Shown: positions 7,950 to 17,730 of the stretch, one piece after another
Position numbering within the stretch: position 1 is the first letter of the stretch
How the letters are laid out: each line of letters begins with the position of its first letter
DNA from: Muribaculaceae bacterium
Lineage (GTDB): Bacteria > Bacteroidota > Bacteroidia > Bacteroidales > Muribaculaceae
NCBI GenBank assembly: GCA_009775265.1
Contig: VSPG01000006.1
Location: forward strand, 8,222-72,221
Direction of reading: 5' to 3'
DNA length: 64,000 nucleotides
Position numbers and translations under genes: made by a program
The notes under the pieces: model-generated
What the model was told of the DNA's origin: nothing
The model's database searches: none
The model's input: only the letters and a program-made list of their open reading frames with translations

Positions 7950-10520
7950 TTACGACTCCGGAGACACGTCTTCGCGCAGTCGTATCTCGGTAGTGACACG
8001 GTCGTCCTGAGGGTCGTAGTCCACCACCACTTCATTGCCGGGCATAAGCGAAGCTGTGATTATCATCTCAGCCAACGGGTCCTCAAGATATTTCTGAATC
8101 GCGCGCTTCAGCGGGCGGGCTCCGAACTGCCTGTCGTAGCCTTTGTCGGCAATATAATTCTTTGCGGCCTCGCTTAGCACCAGTCTGTAGCCGAGAGATT
8201 CAAGACGTTTGTGGAATCCCGACAGCTCGATGTCGATGATACGGAATATCGCATCACGGTCAAGCTGGTCGAACATCACAATATCATCGATACGGTTCAG
8301 GAACTCCGGAGAGAAAGCCTTGTTAAGAGCTTTCTGCAGCACGCCGTGAGTATAGTTCTTGTCGACTTCCTGAGTCGTGAACCCCACGCCGCCGCCAAAA
8401 TCTTTAAGCTGGCGCGTACCGATATTAGATGTCATTATCAATATTGTGTTCTTAAAGTCAATCCGCCGGCCGAGACTGTCGGTAAGACGCCCTTCATCCA
8501 TCACCTGCAACAGCAGGTTGAACACATCGGGATGGGCTTTCTCAATCTCGTCGAGCAGCACCACAGAGTACGGCCGGCGCCTTACTTTTTCCGTAAGCTG
8601 TCCGCCCTCCTCATATCCAACATAGCCGGGAGGCGCACCCACAAGACGGCTTACAGTAAACTTTTCCATATATTCGCTCATGTCTATACGGATTAGAGTA
8701 TCGGCCGAATCAAAAAGATATTCAGCGAGTTTTTTTGCCAAATGCGTCTTGCCCACACCTGTCGGACCGAGGAACATGAACGTGCCGATAGGCTTGTTCG
8801 GGTCCTTCAGGCCGATGCGGTTGCGCTGTATTGCCTTTACTATTTTTTCGACAGCTGCATCCTGGCCTATTATCTGCCGTCGCAGCGTCGGCGCCATTTC
8901 AAGCAGACGGGCACCCTCGGCCTGCGCGATGCGCTGAACGGGCACTCCGGTCATCATAGCCACGACTTCCGCCACTTTGTCTTCGTCGACACGCACACGG
9001 TGTTCGTCGAGATACTGCTTCCATCGGGCATGTGCCTTCTCCAGTTCGGCCGTGAGAGTCTGTGCCTTATCACGCCACGAGGCAGCAAGCTCGAAATTCT
9101 GTGCCTGCGCGGCCTCCACCTTGCAGCGAGTGGCTTCGGCGATTTCAGACTCAAGACGCTCAACTTCTTCCGGAACTTCCACATTGGCTACGTGCACACG
9201 GGCTCCGGCCTCGTCAAGCGCGTCTATGGCTTTGTCAGGGAAATTACGGTCGCTGACGTAGCGCTCCGTGAGTTTGACGCATGCTTCAAGGGCATCGTCG
9301 GTATACTCCACATTGTGGTGAGCCTCATATTTGGATTTTATATTGCCGAGTATGGCAAGAGTCTGTTCGGCAGTGGTGGGCTCTACCATCACTTTCTGAA
9401 AACGGCGTTCGAGAGCCCCGTCCTTTTCTATGCCGGTACGGTATTCGTCGAGCGTGGTAGCCCCGATGCACTGCAGCTCGCCGCGGGCCAGCGCAGGCTT
9501 GAGCATGTTGGCTGCGTCCATCGAACCGGACGGGTTGCCCGCACCCACGATGGTGTGTATCTCGTCTATAAACAGAATTATATCGGGATTTTTAGACAAC
9601 TCGTTAAGAATGGCCTTTATGCGCTCCTCAAACTCTCCACGATATTTTGTTCCGGCCACAATGGATGCCATATCGAGCGACACAAGACGCTTGTCGAACA
9701 GCACACGGCTCACCTTACGGCGCACTATGCGCAGCGCAAGCCCTTCCACTATGGCGCTCTTGCCCACACCCGGCTCTCCGATGAGCACCGGGTTGTTTTT
9801 CTTACGCCGGCTGAGCACCTGCGCAAGGCGTTCTATTTCCACCTCACGTCCCACCACGGGGTCGAGCCGGTCCTCCATGGCAGCACGCGTCATGTCGTGG
9901 CCGAATTTGTCAAGCATCGGCGTATCGCTGCCCGAACGCCCGGGGCGTCGGCTACTTTTGGAAGCCTCGGCGCTTTTACCCGACGCGCCTTCCGGCACAC
10001 GTCCGTCGTCCGCATCATTGTCGTCTTCGGCATCGCCCATGTACCCTGCTCCGGCACGTGGTTCCTTGCCGCTCTCCTGGGCCACGGCCGCGAAAACCTT
10101 GTCGTAAGTCGCTCCCGCTGTAAGGAAAGGCTTCATGAAGTCCATTTTCTGCACTTCATAGTTGTGGAAAAGCGCCAGCATGATGTGTACCGGCTCTATC
10201 TGCGTATCTTTAAGCATGCGCGCCTCGAGCATGCTGAGTTTTACAATGCGGTTGGTTATATCGGCCACCGTAAGGTTGCCCGACGCACGTCCATGGTCGC
10301 CTGACGCTTCCTCGTACAGATATTCGTCAAGCTGACGTTTCAGCGTATGAACGTCCATCTCGGTGACGCGTGAAAGCAGTCGCGCCGGACGGTCATCCGT
10401 GTCGGCAAGCATGGCCAGAAGCACGTGCGACGGCTGAATGCTGCTGCTGCCGTGGCGAATGGCCTGCTTCTTGCTCTCGTCGAGCACACGCTGTATCTCG
10501 CCTGAAAATCTATTTTCCAT
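7950..10520 (-). CDS. clpC: ATP-dependent Clp protease ATP-binding subunit ClpC
   Basis: This two-ring AAA+ unfoldase of 856 residues starts at MENRFSGEIQRVL. An upstream in-frame ATG at 10553 would add 11 residues of poor fit. An N-terminal Clp repeat domain is followed by a first AAA module with Walker A GEPGVGKSA. A UVR motif (FELAASWRDKAQTL) in the middle domain separates ClpC from ClpB. The second AAA module has Walker A GPTGVGKTH. A VGF tripeptide in the second module fits the ClpP-docking loop. An acidic, Ser/Arg-rich linker lies between the N domain and the first ring. It is divergent from gyrA. Confidence 0.93.
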   Translation of the reverse strand: MENRFSGEIQRVLDESKKQAIRHGSSSIQPSHVLLAMLADTDDRPARLLSRVTEMDVHTLKRQLDEYLYEEASGDHGRASGNLTVADITNRIVKLSMLEARMLKDTQIEPVHIMLALFHNYEVQKMDFMKPFLTAGATYDKVFAAVAQESGKEPRAGAGYMGDAEDDNDADDGRVPEGASGKSAEASKSSRRPGRSGSDTPMLDKFGHDMTRAAMEDRLDPVVGREVEIERLAQVLSRRKKNNPVLIGEPGVGKSAIVEGLALRIVRRKVSRVLFDKRLVSLDMASIVAGTKYRGEFEERIKAILNELSKNPDIILFIDEIHTIVGAGNPSGSMDAANMLKPALARGELQCIGATTLDEYRTGIEKDGALERRFQKVMVEPTTAEQTLAILGNIKSKYEAHHNVEYTDDALEACVKLTERYVSDRNFPDKAIDALDEAGARVHVANVEVPEEVERLESEIAEATRCKVEAAQAQNFELAASWRDKAQTLTAELEKAHARWKQYLDEHRVRVDEDKVAEVVAMMTGVPVQRIAQAEGARLLEMAPTLRRQIIGQDAAVEKIVKAIQRNRIGLKDPNKPIGTFMFLGPTGVGKTHLAKKLAEYLFDSADTLIRIDMSEYMEKFTVSRLVGAPPGYVGYEEGGQLTEKVRRRPYSVVLLDEIEKAHPDVFNLLLQVMDEGRLTDSLGRRIDFKNTILIMTSNIGTRQLKDFGGGVGFTTQEVDKNYTHGVLQKALNKAFSPEFLNRIDDIVMFDQLDRDAIFRIIDIELSGFHKRLESLGYRLVLSEAAKNYIADKGYDRQFGARPLKRAIQKYLEDPLAEMIITASLMPGNEVVVDYDPQDDRVTTEIRLREDVSPES

Positions 10521-10616
10521 ATATCTTGTTACAATCCTTTTTACTATTGTCAATGCAATTATTATGCCAAACGCACGCGCACGGCATTATATTGTGAGAA
10601 CCTTGTGTATTCTTTG

Positions 10617-10624
10617 CAAAAATA
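10617..10624 (-). promoter_or_regulatory. -7 box for clpC
   Basis: The minus strand reads TATTTTTG, matching TAnnTTTG, about 95 bp upstream of the chosen clpC start. It forms a divergent promoter pair with the gyrA box at 10670. Confidence 0.4.
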
Positions 10625-10669
10625 ACAACTTTCAACATTATACAATAACGTTTTCTCATAAAAAATTTG

Positions 10670-10677
10670 TAACTTTG
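10670..10677 (+). promoter_or_regulatory. -7 box for gyrA
   Basis: TAACTTTG matches the consensus exactly, about 90 bp before the gyrA ATG. Confidence 0.5.
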
Positions 10678-10766
10678 CTTGATAATTTTTCACTCACAGA
10701 GCCGCAGAGCCACGGAGGCGACGACTGCGGCACATTCACATCAAAACGTCAAACTTTCTTACAAGC

Positions 10767-13331
10767 ATGTTGGAAGAAAACAGAGAAGATAGAATCCTGC
10801 ATATCGACATTGAGAACGAAATGAAGTCGGCCTACATCGACTACTCCATGTCGGTAATCGTTTCACGCGCATTGCCCGACGTGCGCGACGGCATGAAGCC
10901 CGTACACCGCCGTGTGCTGTTCGGCATGAACGAGATGGGAAACACCAGCGACAAACCGCATAAGAAATCGGCCAACTGCGTGGGCGAAGTAATGGGTAAA
11001 TATCACCCGCACGGAGACTCCTCCATCTACGGCACTGTAGTGCGCATGGCCCAGGACTGGTCGCTGCGCTACACCCTCGTGGACGGACACGGCAACTTCG
11101 GCTCTGTGGACGGCGACGGAGCCGCCGCCATGCGATACACTGAAGTACGTCTCTCCCAGATGGGCGAGGAAATGCTTCGCGACATCGAAGCTGACACTGT
11201 GGACTTCCAGCCCAACTACGACAACTCGCGCCGCGAACCCACCGTGCTTCCCACGCGCTTCCCCAACCTGCTCGTCAATGGAGCCAGCGGCATCGCCGTG
11301 GGCATGGCCACCAATATGCCCCCGCACAATCTCACGGAAAGCGTAAACGCATCCATAGCGCTCATCGACAATCCGGAAATCAGCATCGACGAACTGATGC
11401 AGCACATCACCGCTCCCGACTTCCCGACCGGAGGCACCATCTACGGCTACAACGGCGTGCGGGACGCTTACCATACCGGCCGCGGGCGCATCGTAATACG
11501 CGCCAAAGCCGAAATAGAACAGGAAGCCAACCACGAAACCATCGTGGTGCATGAAATACCCTATGGCGTAAACAAAGCCGAACTCATTAAATATATCGCC
11601 GATCTCGTGAACGAGAAAAAACTCGACGGCATCGCCGATATAAACGACGAGAGCGACTACGCAGGCATGCGCATCGTTATCAAACTGAAAAGCGACGCCA
11701 ATGCCAACGTAGTACTCAACAAGCTGTACAAGATGACGCAGATGCAGGCTTCGTTCAGCGTAAACAACGTGGCTCTCGTAGGCGGCAGACCCAAAACTCT
11801 CAACCTCAAAGAAATCCTTGAAGCATTCGTAGCACACCGCCACGATGTGGTGATACGCCGTACGCGCTTCGAATTGGGCAAAGCCAAAGAGCGCGCCCAC
11901 ATCCTCGAAGGCCTGATTATCGCCTCAAAGAATATCGACGAGGTAATACGCATCATACGCGCGTCGGCCAACACCGACGAGGCCAAGCAGGGCCTCATGG
12001 ACCGCTTCGCCCTTACCGACGTGCAGGCTCAGGCCATAGTGGACATGCGCCTGCGCAACCTCACTCAGCTCGAACAGCACAAGCTCGAAGACGATTACCG
12101 CAAAATCGAGGAGCTCATAGCCCATCTCGAACTCATCCTGAACGACGACCACGTATGCCGCGAACTCATCAAGGAGGAACTCGTGGAGGTTCGCGACAGA
12201 TTCGGCGACGAGCGCCATACCAACATCGACTACACCGCCGGCGACTTCAATGCCGAAGATTTCTATGCCGACGACGACATGATTATAACCATATCGCATC
12301 TCGGCTACATCAAGCGTACGCCGCTGAGCGAGTTCCGCGCCCAAAACCGCGGCGGAATGGGCTCTCGCGGCAGCGTGACACGCGACGAGGATTTCGTAGA
12401 ACACATCTACACTGCTTCGATGCACAACACCATGCTGTTCTTCACCGCCAAGGGTCTTGTATACAAACTCAAAGTATACGAACTGCCCGAAGGCACCAAG
12501 ACCAGCAAAGGACGCGCCCTCCAGAATCTGCTCAACATAGAGCAAGGCGACAGCGTGCAGGCATTCATCGCATGCAAACAGCTCGACGACCCCGAATTCA
12601 CAGGCTCGCACTATCTTGTGTTCGCGACACGCAATGGCGTCATAAAGAAAACATCACTCACAGAATATGCCCGTGTAATGGCCAAAGGCAAAAAAGCCAT
12701 CGTCATGCGCGAGGGCGACAGCCTGATAGGCGTTGAACTCACCGACGGCAATTCTGAAATCCTGCTTGCCAACCGGGGCGGACGCGCCATCCGGTTCCAT
12801 GAGACTGCGCTCCGCGCCATGGGACGAGTGAGCGCCGGCGTGCGTGGCATGCGCCTCGACGGCGACGACGATGCCGTAGTGGGCATGATAAGCATGGCCG
12901 CCGACAGCACCGACAGTGTTATGGTAATATCGGCAGAAGGCTACGGCAAGCGCACAGAGCTTGACGCGTACCGCATCACCAACCGAGGCGGCAAAGGCGT
13001 TAAGACGATGAACATCACCGATAAGACAGGCTGTCTCGTAGGCTTCAAGGCTGTAAACGACGGCAACGACATCGTAATCATCAATCAAAGCGGCATCACC
13101 ATACGTTTCCATGTAGCCGACATCCGCCTGATGGGCCGAGCTACTCAGGGAGTACGCATAATCAATCTCGGAAAGCGCAACGACGTCATCGCCAGCATCT
13201 GCTGCGTTGACACCGACCCGGAAGAAGAAGTCGAACAGATAGAAGAAGGCGAAGCACTGCCCGAAATGACAGAAGCCGACCTCGCAGCCGATAACGACGC
13301 AACCGACAACGAAGAAAACAACGAAAACTAA
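10767..13331 (+). CDS. gyrA: DNA gyrase subunit A
   Basis: The 854-residue subunit makes the transient double-strand break during supercoiling. RALPDVRDGMKPVHRRV and KYHPHGDSSIYG are followed by the active-site region AMRYTEVRLS with Tyr124. The C-terminal beta-propeller begins with a GyrA-box-like segment (AQNRGGMGSRG), which marks gyrase rather than topoisomerase IV. The tail is strongly acidic. In the quinolone-resistance region, E. coli Ser83 corresponds to Ser85 here and Asp87 corresponds to Gly89. A TPR gene follows after 29 bp and is probably cotranscribed. Confidence 0.97.
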   Translation: MLEENREDRILHIDIENEMKSAYIDYSMSVIVSRALPDVRDGMKPVHRRVLFGMNEMGNTSDKPHKKSANCVGEVMGKYHPHGDSSIYGTVVRMAQDWSLRYTLVDGHGNFGSVDGDGAAAMRYTEVRLSQMGEEMLRDIEADTVDFQPNYDNSRREPTVLPTRFPNLLVNGASGIAVGMATNMPPHNLTESVNASIALIDNPEISIDELMQHITAPDFPTGGTIYGYNGVRDAYHTGRGRIVIRAKAEIEQEANHETIVVHEIPYGVNKAELIKYIADLVNEKKLDGIADINDESDYAGMRIVIKLKSDANANVVLNKLYKMTQMQASFSVNNVALVGGRPKTLNLKEILEAFVAHRHDVVIRRTRFELGKAKERAHILEGLIIASKNIDEVIRIIRASANTDEAKQGLMDRFALTDVQAQAIVDMRLRNLTQLEQHKLEDDYRKIEELIAHLELILNDDHVCRELIKEELVEVRDRFGDERHTNIDYTAGDFNAEDFYADDDMIITISHLGYIKRTPLSEFRAQNRGGMGSRGSVTRDEDFVEHIYTASMHNTMLFFTAKGLVYKLKVYELPEGTKTSKGRALQNLLNIEQGDSVQAFIACKQLDDPEFTGSHYLVFATRNGVIKKTSLTEYARVMAKGKKAIVMREGDSLIGVELTDGNSEILLANRGGRAIRFHETALRAMGRVSAGVRGMRLDGDDDAVVGMISMAADSTDSVMVISAEGYGKRTELDAYRITNRGGKGVKTMNITDKTGCLVGFKAVNDGNDIVIINQSGITIRFHVADIRLMGRATQGVRIINLGKRNDVIASICCVDTDPEEEVEQIEEGEALPEMTEADLAADNDATDNEENNEN

Positions 13332-13360
13332 CTTCATAACCCCCACAAACAAACTCTATC

Positions 13361-14563
13361 ATGAGAAAGATCACAATCTTGGGCGCTTTTGTATTGGCCG
13401 CATTCGCCGCCAACGCCCAGCAAAATGTGGTAAAAGACGCCGAACGCGCCCTCAAAGAAGACAAGAGCGCTAAGGAAGTGGCCGACATCATCAAGCCCGC
13501 ACTGACCGACCCCACCACCTCGCAGCAGGCACAGACATGGTTCATCCCCGGAAAGGCGGCCTACAAACAGTACGACGACCTGCTCGGCAAAAAAGCGTTC
13601 GGCAAACTGCCTGAAGGCGGAGAAGTGCTCATGGGCAACCTCCTGCTCGACGGCTACAAATACTTTATAACAGCCCTGCCTTTCGACAGCCTTCCCAACG
13701 AGAAAGGCAAAGTAAAGCCCAAATACTCAAAAGAAATCCACAGCACCGTTTCCGGACACTACACCGACTACAACAATGCCGCAATAGCCTTCTGGGAAGC
13801 CAAAGACTACGGAAAAGCCTACGATGCATGGGAACTTTTCTGCACTATCCCTGCCAGCTTCAAAGTGAACGCTCCTGCCGACACCACTATGGGAGAAATA
13901 CGCTACAACCAGGCTCTGGCAGCATGGCAGAACGAAAAATATGAAAATGCCCTGCAGTCATTCCTTAAAGCCAAAGACCTCGGTTATAACAAAAAGAATC
14001 TTTACGACTATGCAATAGCCGTGGCTTCGCAGGCCAAGAACGACGATGCCGTGTACAACCTCGCAAAGGAAGCACAGGCGCTCTACGGTAAGGAAGATCC
14101 CAACTACATCGGCTACATGATCAACCGCTACCTTCAGAACAAAGAGTACGACCAGGCATTTACCATCATAGACGAAGCCATCGCCAACGACCCCAACAAC
14201 GCACAATATTTCGTAGTCAAAGGCATCCTCTTGAGCGAGACAGACAAAAAGAATGAGGCAAAAGACTTGTTCAAAAAAGCCATAGCCATCGACGAACACA
14301 ACTCAATGGCTCTTTACCAATATGGCCGATCCCTCTGCGAAGAAGCTTACGCCCTCGGCGAAGTGGCCCCCACCAGCCCGGCTGAAAGCGAGGTTTTCTT
14401 CAACGAAAAAATCAAGCCCCTCTTCATTGAAGCCGCCGACTATCTGGAACGCGCATACAACGTGGACAACAACAATACCGACGCATTGCGCTACCTTGAA
14501 AACGCCTATTACAACCTGAAAGACGAAGCAAAACTCCAGGATGTTCAAAACCGTCTGAAATAA
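13361..14563 (+). CDS. Secreted tetratricopeptide-repeat protein
   Basis: The 400-residue protein has a signal peptide (MRKITILGAFVLAAFAANAQ) and TPR-like helical pairs from about residue 120 onward. Clear units include AYDAWELFCTIPASFK, NEKYENALQSFLKAKDLGYN and NAQYFVVKGILLSETDKKNEAKDLFKKAIAI when read as separate helices. It should be periplasmic or bound at the outer membrane as a scaffold; no partner can be named. The 29-bp gap to gyrA and the strong terminator after it suggest a gyrA-TPR transcription unit. Confidence 0.82.
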   Translation: MRKITILGAFVLAAFAANAQQNVVKDAERALKEDKSAKEVADIIKPALTDPTTSQQAQTWFIPGKAAYKQYDDLLGKKAFGKLPEGGEVLMGNLLLDGYKYFITALPFDSLPNEKGKVKPKYSKEIHSTVSGHYTDYNNAAIAFWEAKDYGKAYDAWELFCTIPASFKVNAPADTTMGEIRYNQALAAWQNEKYENALQSFLKAKDLGYNKKNLYDYAIAVASQAKNDDAVYNLAKEAQALYGKEDPNYIGYMINRYLQNKEYDQAFTIIDEAIANDPNNAQYFVVKGILLSETDKKNEAKDLFKKAIAIDEHNSMALYQYGRSLCEEAYALGEVAPTSPAESEVFFNEKIKPLFIEAADYLERAYNVDNNNTDALRYLENAYYNLKDEAKLQDVQNRLK

Positions 14564-14583
14564 TCATAAAACACACAGTTATA

Positions 14584-14620
14584 TGCGGCGGCCGCTACTC
14601 GTGGCCGCCGCACTTTTTTT
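14584..14620 (+). terminator. Rho-independent terminator after the gyrA-TPR unit
   Basis: A GC-rich 10-bp stem (arms TGCGGCGGCC and GGCCGCCGCA) is followed by a run of eight T. Confidence 0.9.
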
Positions 14621-14653
14621 TGTACATCAGTTGCAGCATGTGAAGAAAATAAC

Positions 14654-14661
14654 TATATTTG
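14654..14661 (+). promoter_or_regulatory. -7 box for cdsA-pgm
   Basis: TATATTTG matches TAnnTTTG, 22 bp before the cdsA ATG. Confidence 0.55.
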
Positions 14662-14683
14662 CGATAGCAAACATACAACAGAC

Positions 14684-15508
14684 ATGAAGAACCTCATCAT
14701 GCGCGCCGCCTCCGGCGCCATATACGTAGCCATCATAGTGGCCGCCACCATGGCAGGAGGAACATGGTTCAGCCTGCTTATGACTATCTTCGCCGCCCTC
14801 GCCGCAATAGAGTTCACAGCACTCACCGATTCGCAGGCACCGAATGCAGGACCGCTGCCTGCCGTCATACGCGCCCTCACAATAGCGGCTACTACAGCCA
14901 CCGTAGGTGCTTGTGGGGCATCGTTCATGCTCGCCGTCGCTATTGCAATGTCTTTTTTCCTTTTGCGTGGCATCGCCGCGCTCTACGACCGACGGGCGGA
15001 ATCCTTTACGGCCGTCGGCCGCAGCGCCCTGTGCTTCCTGTACATTGGACTGCCGCTCGGAGCGATGAACCTGTTTGAAAATATCATTAGCAACTATGCG
15101 GTAGTGCTTATGATATTTGTGATGATATGGCTGAACGACACCGGAGCGTACCTCGTGGGCAGCACACTCGGGCGCCGCAAACTTTTCGAACGCCTGTCTC
15201 CGAAAAAATCATGGGAAGGCTTTTTCGGAGGTCTGATTTTCTGCGTGCTTGCAGGCTTTGGCGCGTCGATATGGATTGACTCGCCACTGTCCACCTGGCA
15301 GTGGATTAGCACCGGCGTTCTCGTATGCGCGTTCTCAACCTGGGGCGACCTGTTCGAATCGCTCATGAAACGCAGCTTAGGAGTAAAGGACTCAGGACGG
15401 CTTATTCCCGGACACGGCGGCATACTCGACCGCATAGACTCATTGCTGTTTGTAGCGCCGGCCATCTCACTTTTTCTTGCAGTGAGCGTTTACTACAATG
15501 TGATGTGA
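14684..15508 (+). CDS. cdsA: Phosphatidate cytidylyltransferase
   Basis: CdsA makes CDP-diacylglycerol from phosphatidic acid and CTP at the inner membrane, the branch point of phospholipid synthesis. The 274-residue protein has about seven to eight hydrophobic helices. The family signature near the C-terminus reads LGVKDSGRLIPGHGGILDR-I-D, with the metal-binding acidic residues. SPKKSWEGFFGG upstream is also conserved. A phosphohexomutase gene starts 32 bp downstream and is probably cotranscribed. Confidence 0.95.
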   Translation: MKNLIMRAASGAIYVAIIVAATMAGGTWFSLLMTIFAALAAIEFTALTDSQAPNAGPLPAVIRALTIAATTATVGACGASFMLAVAIAMSFFLLRGIAALYDRRAESFTAVGRSALCFLYIGLPLGAMNLFENIISNYAVVLMIFVMIWLNDTGAYLVGSTLGRRKLFERLSPKKSWEGFFGGLIFCVLAGFGASIWIDSPLSTWQWISTGVLVCAFSTWGDLFESLMKRSLGVKDSGRLIPGHGGILDRIDSLLFVAPAISLFLAVSVYYNVM

Positions 15509-15540
15509 CAATACAATCCAAAACCACATAAACCCATATT

Positions 15541-17292
15541 ATGGAAAACCAAGCTGAACTTCTCAAGGAAGTAAAAGCCAAAGCAGCCCTTTGGCTTTCC
15601 GACGACTACGATGCCGAAACACGCGCATCCGTAAAAGCCATGATCGAAGCCGAAGACCCGACCGACCTTATAGAGAGCTTCTACAAAGACCTCGAGTTCG
15701 GCACCGGAGGCCTCCGCGGCATCATGGGCGCAGGCACCAACCGCATGAACATATACACTGTCGGAGCCGCCACCCAAGGGCTTGCCAACTACCTCAGGGA
15801 GGCATTCGCCGACCTGCCCGAAATCAAAGTGGTGGTAGGACACGACGTCCGCAACAACTCCCGCAAGTTTGCCGAACTCGTGGCCAATGTATTTTCGGCC
15901 AACGGCATAAAGGTATACCTTTTTGAGGACTTCCGCCCCACCCCCGAACTTTCCTTCGCCATCCGCCACCTCGGCTGCCAAAGCGGCGTAAACATCACCG
16001 CCAGCCACAACCCCAAGGAGTACAACGGCTACAAGGCATACTGGAGCGACGGCGCTCAGATTATCGCCCCGCACGATGTAAACATCATAAACAACGTAGA
16101 GGCCATCAAGTCTGTCAAAGACATCAAATTCCAGGGAGACCCCTCAAAAATTGAAATCATAGGCGACGCCATCGACGAAGCATTCCTCTCTGCCATAAAG
16201 GGCCTTTCGCTCGATCCGGAAGTAATCAAGCGCCACCACGACCTCAAAATCGTATACACCCCCATACACGGCACTGGCGTGAAAATGATTCCTGAATCGC
16301 TCCGACGCTACGGCTTCACTAACATAATCCATGTGCCCGAACAAGATATTCCCAGCGGCGATTTCCCCACCGTGGAATCCCCCAACCCCGAGAATCCCTC
16401 GGCAATGGTAATGGCTATAGAGAAAGCCAAGGAAGTGAATGCCGATCTCATTGTCGCATCCGACCCCGATGCCGACCGCATCGGAGCTGTAGTACGCGAC
16501 AAGAACGGCAACTACCAGCTCGTAAACGGCAACCAGATTGTGATGATTCTGCTCAACTACATCATGGTGCGCAACCGTGAGATGGGCCGCCTGACCGGCA
16601 ATGAATACATCGTAAAAACCATCGTCACGACCGAAACCATCAAAGCCATAGCAGAGAACAACAACATCCGCATGTACGACTGCTATACCGGCTTCAAATG
16701 GATAGCATCCGTCATCCGAGAACTCGAAGGCACCGCGCGCTATCTCGGCGGCGGCGAGGAAAGCTACGGTTTCCTTGCCGAAGACTTCGCCCGCGACAAG
16801 GACTCCGTAAGCGCAATATCTCTGATGGCTGAAATATGCGCATGGGCAAAAGACCGCGGCATGGACTTCGGTGAAATGCTTCAGGACATTTACGTGCAGA
16901 ACGGCTACAGCCACGAGGAAGGTATTTCTGTGGTACGCCCCGGCAAGACCGGAGCCGAGGAAATACAGGCCATGATGAAAGGCTTCCGCTCCAATCCTCC
17001 CAAAAGCCTCGGCGGCAGCCCTCTCGTAGCCGTAAAAGACTACGCCGACCTGAGTGTGCTCAATATCGCCGACGGCTCCAAAGGCAAAATGGACTTCCCT
17101 ACCACAAGCAACGTGCTTCAGTTCTTCACAGAAGACGGCTCCAAAGTAAGCGTACGTCCCAGCGGAACAGAGCCCAAAATAAAATTCTACATCGAAGTGC
17201 ACGGCCACATCGACTCTCGCGAACAGTTCGAAGCTGCGGAAATCGCCGCTAAAGAAAAAATCAACGCCATAAAAGCCGACCTTGGCATCTGA
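15541..17292 (+). CDS. Phosphoglucomutase/phosphomannomutase family protein
   Basis: This 583-residue alpha-D-phosphohexomutase interconverts sugar 1- and 6-phosphates. The catalytic serine loop is ITASHNPKEYNGYK. The metal-binding loop is DPDADR. The sugar-binding loop is GGGEESYG, and the phosphate-binding C-terminal loop is RPSGTEPK. The length matches the PGM2-like long subfamily. It may supply glucose-1-P or mannose-1-P; the latter would feed the GDP-mannose route used by gmd-fcl at 45 kb. It follows cdsA and ends in a strong terminator. Confidence 0.93.
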   Translation: MENQAELLKEVKAKAALWLSDDYDAETRASVKAMIEAEDPTDLIESFYKDLEFGTGGLRGIMGAGTNRMNIYTVGAATQGLANYLREAFADLPEIKVVVGHDVRNNSRKFAELVANVFSANGIKVYLFEDFRPTPELSFAIRHLGCQSGVNITASHNPKEYNGYKAYWSDGAQIIAPHDVNIINNVEAIKSVKDIKFQGDPSKIEIIGDAIDEAFLSAIKGLSLDPEVIKRHHDLKIVYTPIHGTGVKMIPESLRRYGFTNIIHVPEQDIPSGDFPTVESPNPENPSAMVMAIEKAKEVNADLIVASDPDADRIGAVVRDKNGNYQLVNGNQIVMILLNYIMVRNREMGRLTGNEYIVKTIVTTETIKAIAENNNIRMYDCYTGFKWIASVIRELEGTARYLGGGEESYGFLAEDFARDKDSVSAISLMAEICAWAKDRGMDFGEMLQDIYVQNGYSHEEGISVVRPGKTGAEEIQAMMKGFRSNPPKSLGGSPLVAVKDYADLSVLNIADGSKGKMDFPTTSNVLQFFTEDGSKVSVRPSGTEPKIKFYIEVHGHIDSREQFEAAEIAAKEKINAIKADLGI

Positions 17293-17303
17293 TAGCCGGG
17301 AAG

Positions 17304-17349
17304 CATCAACAAAAAAGAGCCGCAATGTTGCGGCTCTTTTTTGTTGATG
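17304..17349. terminator. Bidirectional terminator between pgm-type gene and folB
   Basis: A perfect 22-bp stem (arms 17304-17325 and 17328-17349) has A-rich and T-rich outer halves, so it can stop transcription from either side. Confidence 0.9.
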
Positions 17350-17356
17350 AGCTAAA

Positions 17357-17725
17357 TCACCACTCCAGCACAAAGGCGCATGCCGTGAGCTGCGCGCTCA
17401 CCGGAGGCTGGATTTTGGCAAGACGAATACGTCCGGAAACCACCTCGGGCATCTCCGACACGATGGCACGGCGCAGACGCCCCACTACGTGTTCAAGAAG
17501 GGACGATGACACCGCCATCTCACGGCGGACAATCTCCACCACCGTCGCATAGTTTATTGCCGAGGCGATACTATCGGAATGCATCGCCCGTGAAGCGTCG
17601 TAGCGCAGTCGTATATCAATCCGGAAATCATTGCCGACTATTCTCTCGACCTCACCTACTCCGTGATGCGCACGAAGCATAAGGCCCTCTATTTCGACAT
17701 AACAGAGGTCTGTATTCTCGTACAT
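17357..17725 (-). CDS. folB: Dihydroneopterin aldolase
   Basis: FolB converts 7,8-dihydroneopterin to 6-hydroxymethyl-dihydropterin and glycolaldehyde in folate synthesis. The 122 residues match the family length. IEGLMLRAHHGVGEVER carries the substrate-binding region, NYATVVEIVRREM follows, and IRLAKIQPPV contains the conserved catalytic Lys. It starts 5 bp after the stop of rnr and is likely cotranscribed with it. Confidence 0.92.
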   Translation of the reverse strand: MYENTDLCYVEIEGLMLRAHHGVGEVERIVGNDFRIDIRLRYDASRAMHSDSIASAINYATVVEIVRREMAVSSSLLEHVVGRLRRAIVSEMPEVVSGRIRLAKIQPPVSAQLTACAFVLEW

Positions 17726-17730
17726 AGCAT

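Noticed and set aside
8742..10304. A 520-codon open frame opposite clpC
   Set aside because: It is antisense to a well-supported clpC and has low-complexity, His-rich composition typical of a shadow frame in GC-rich DNA.
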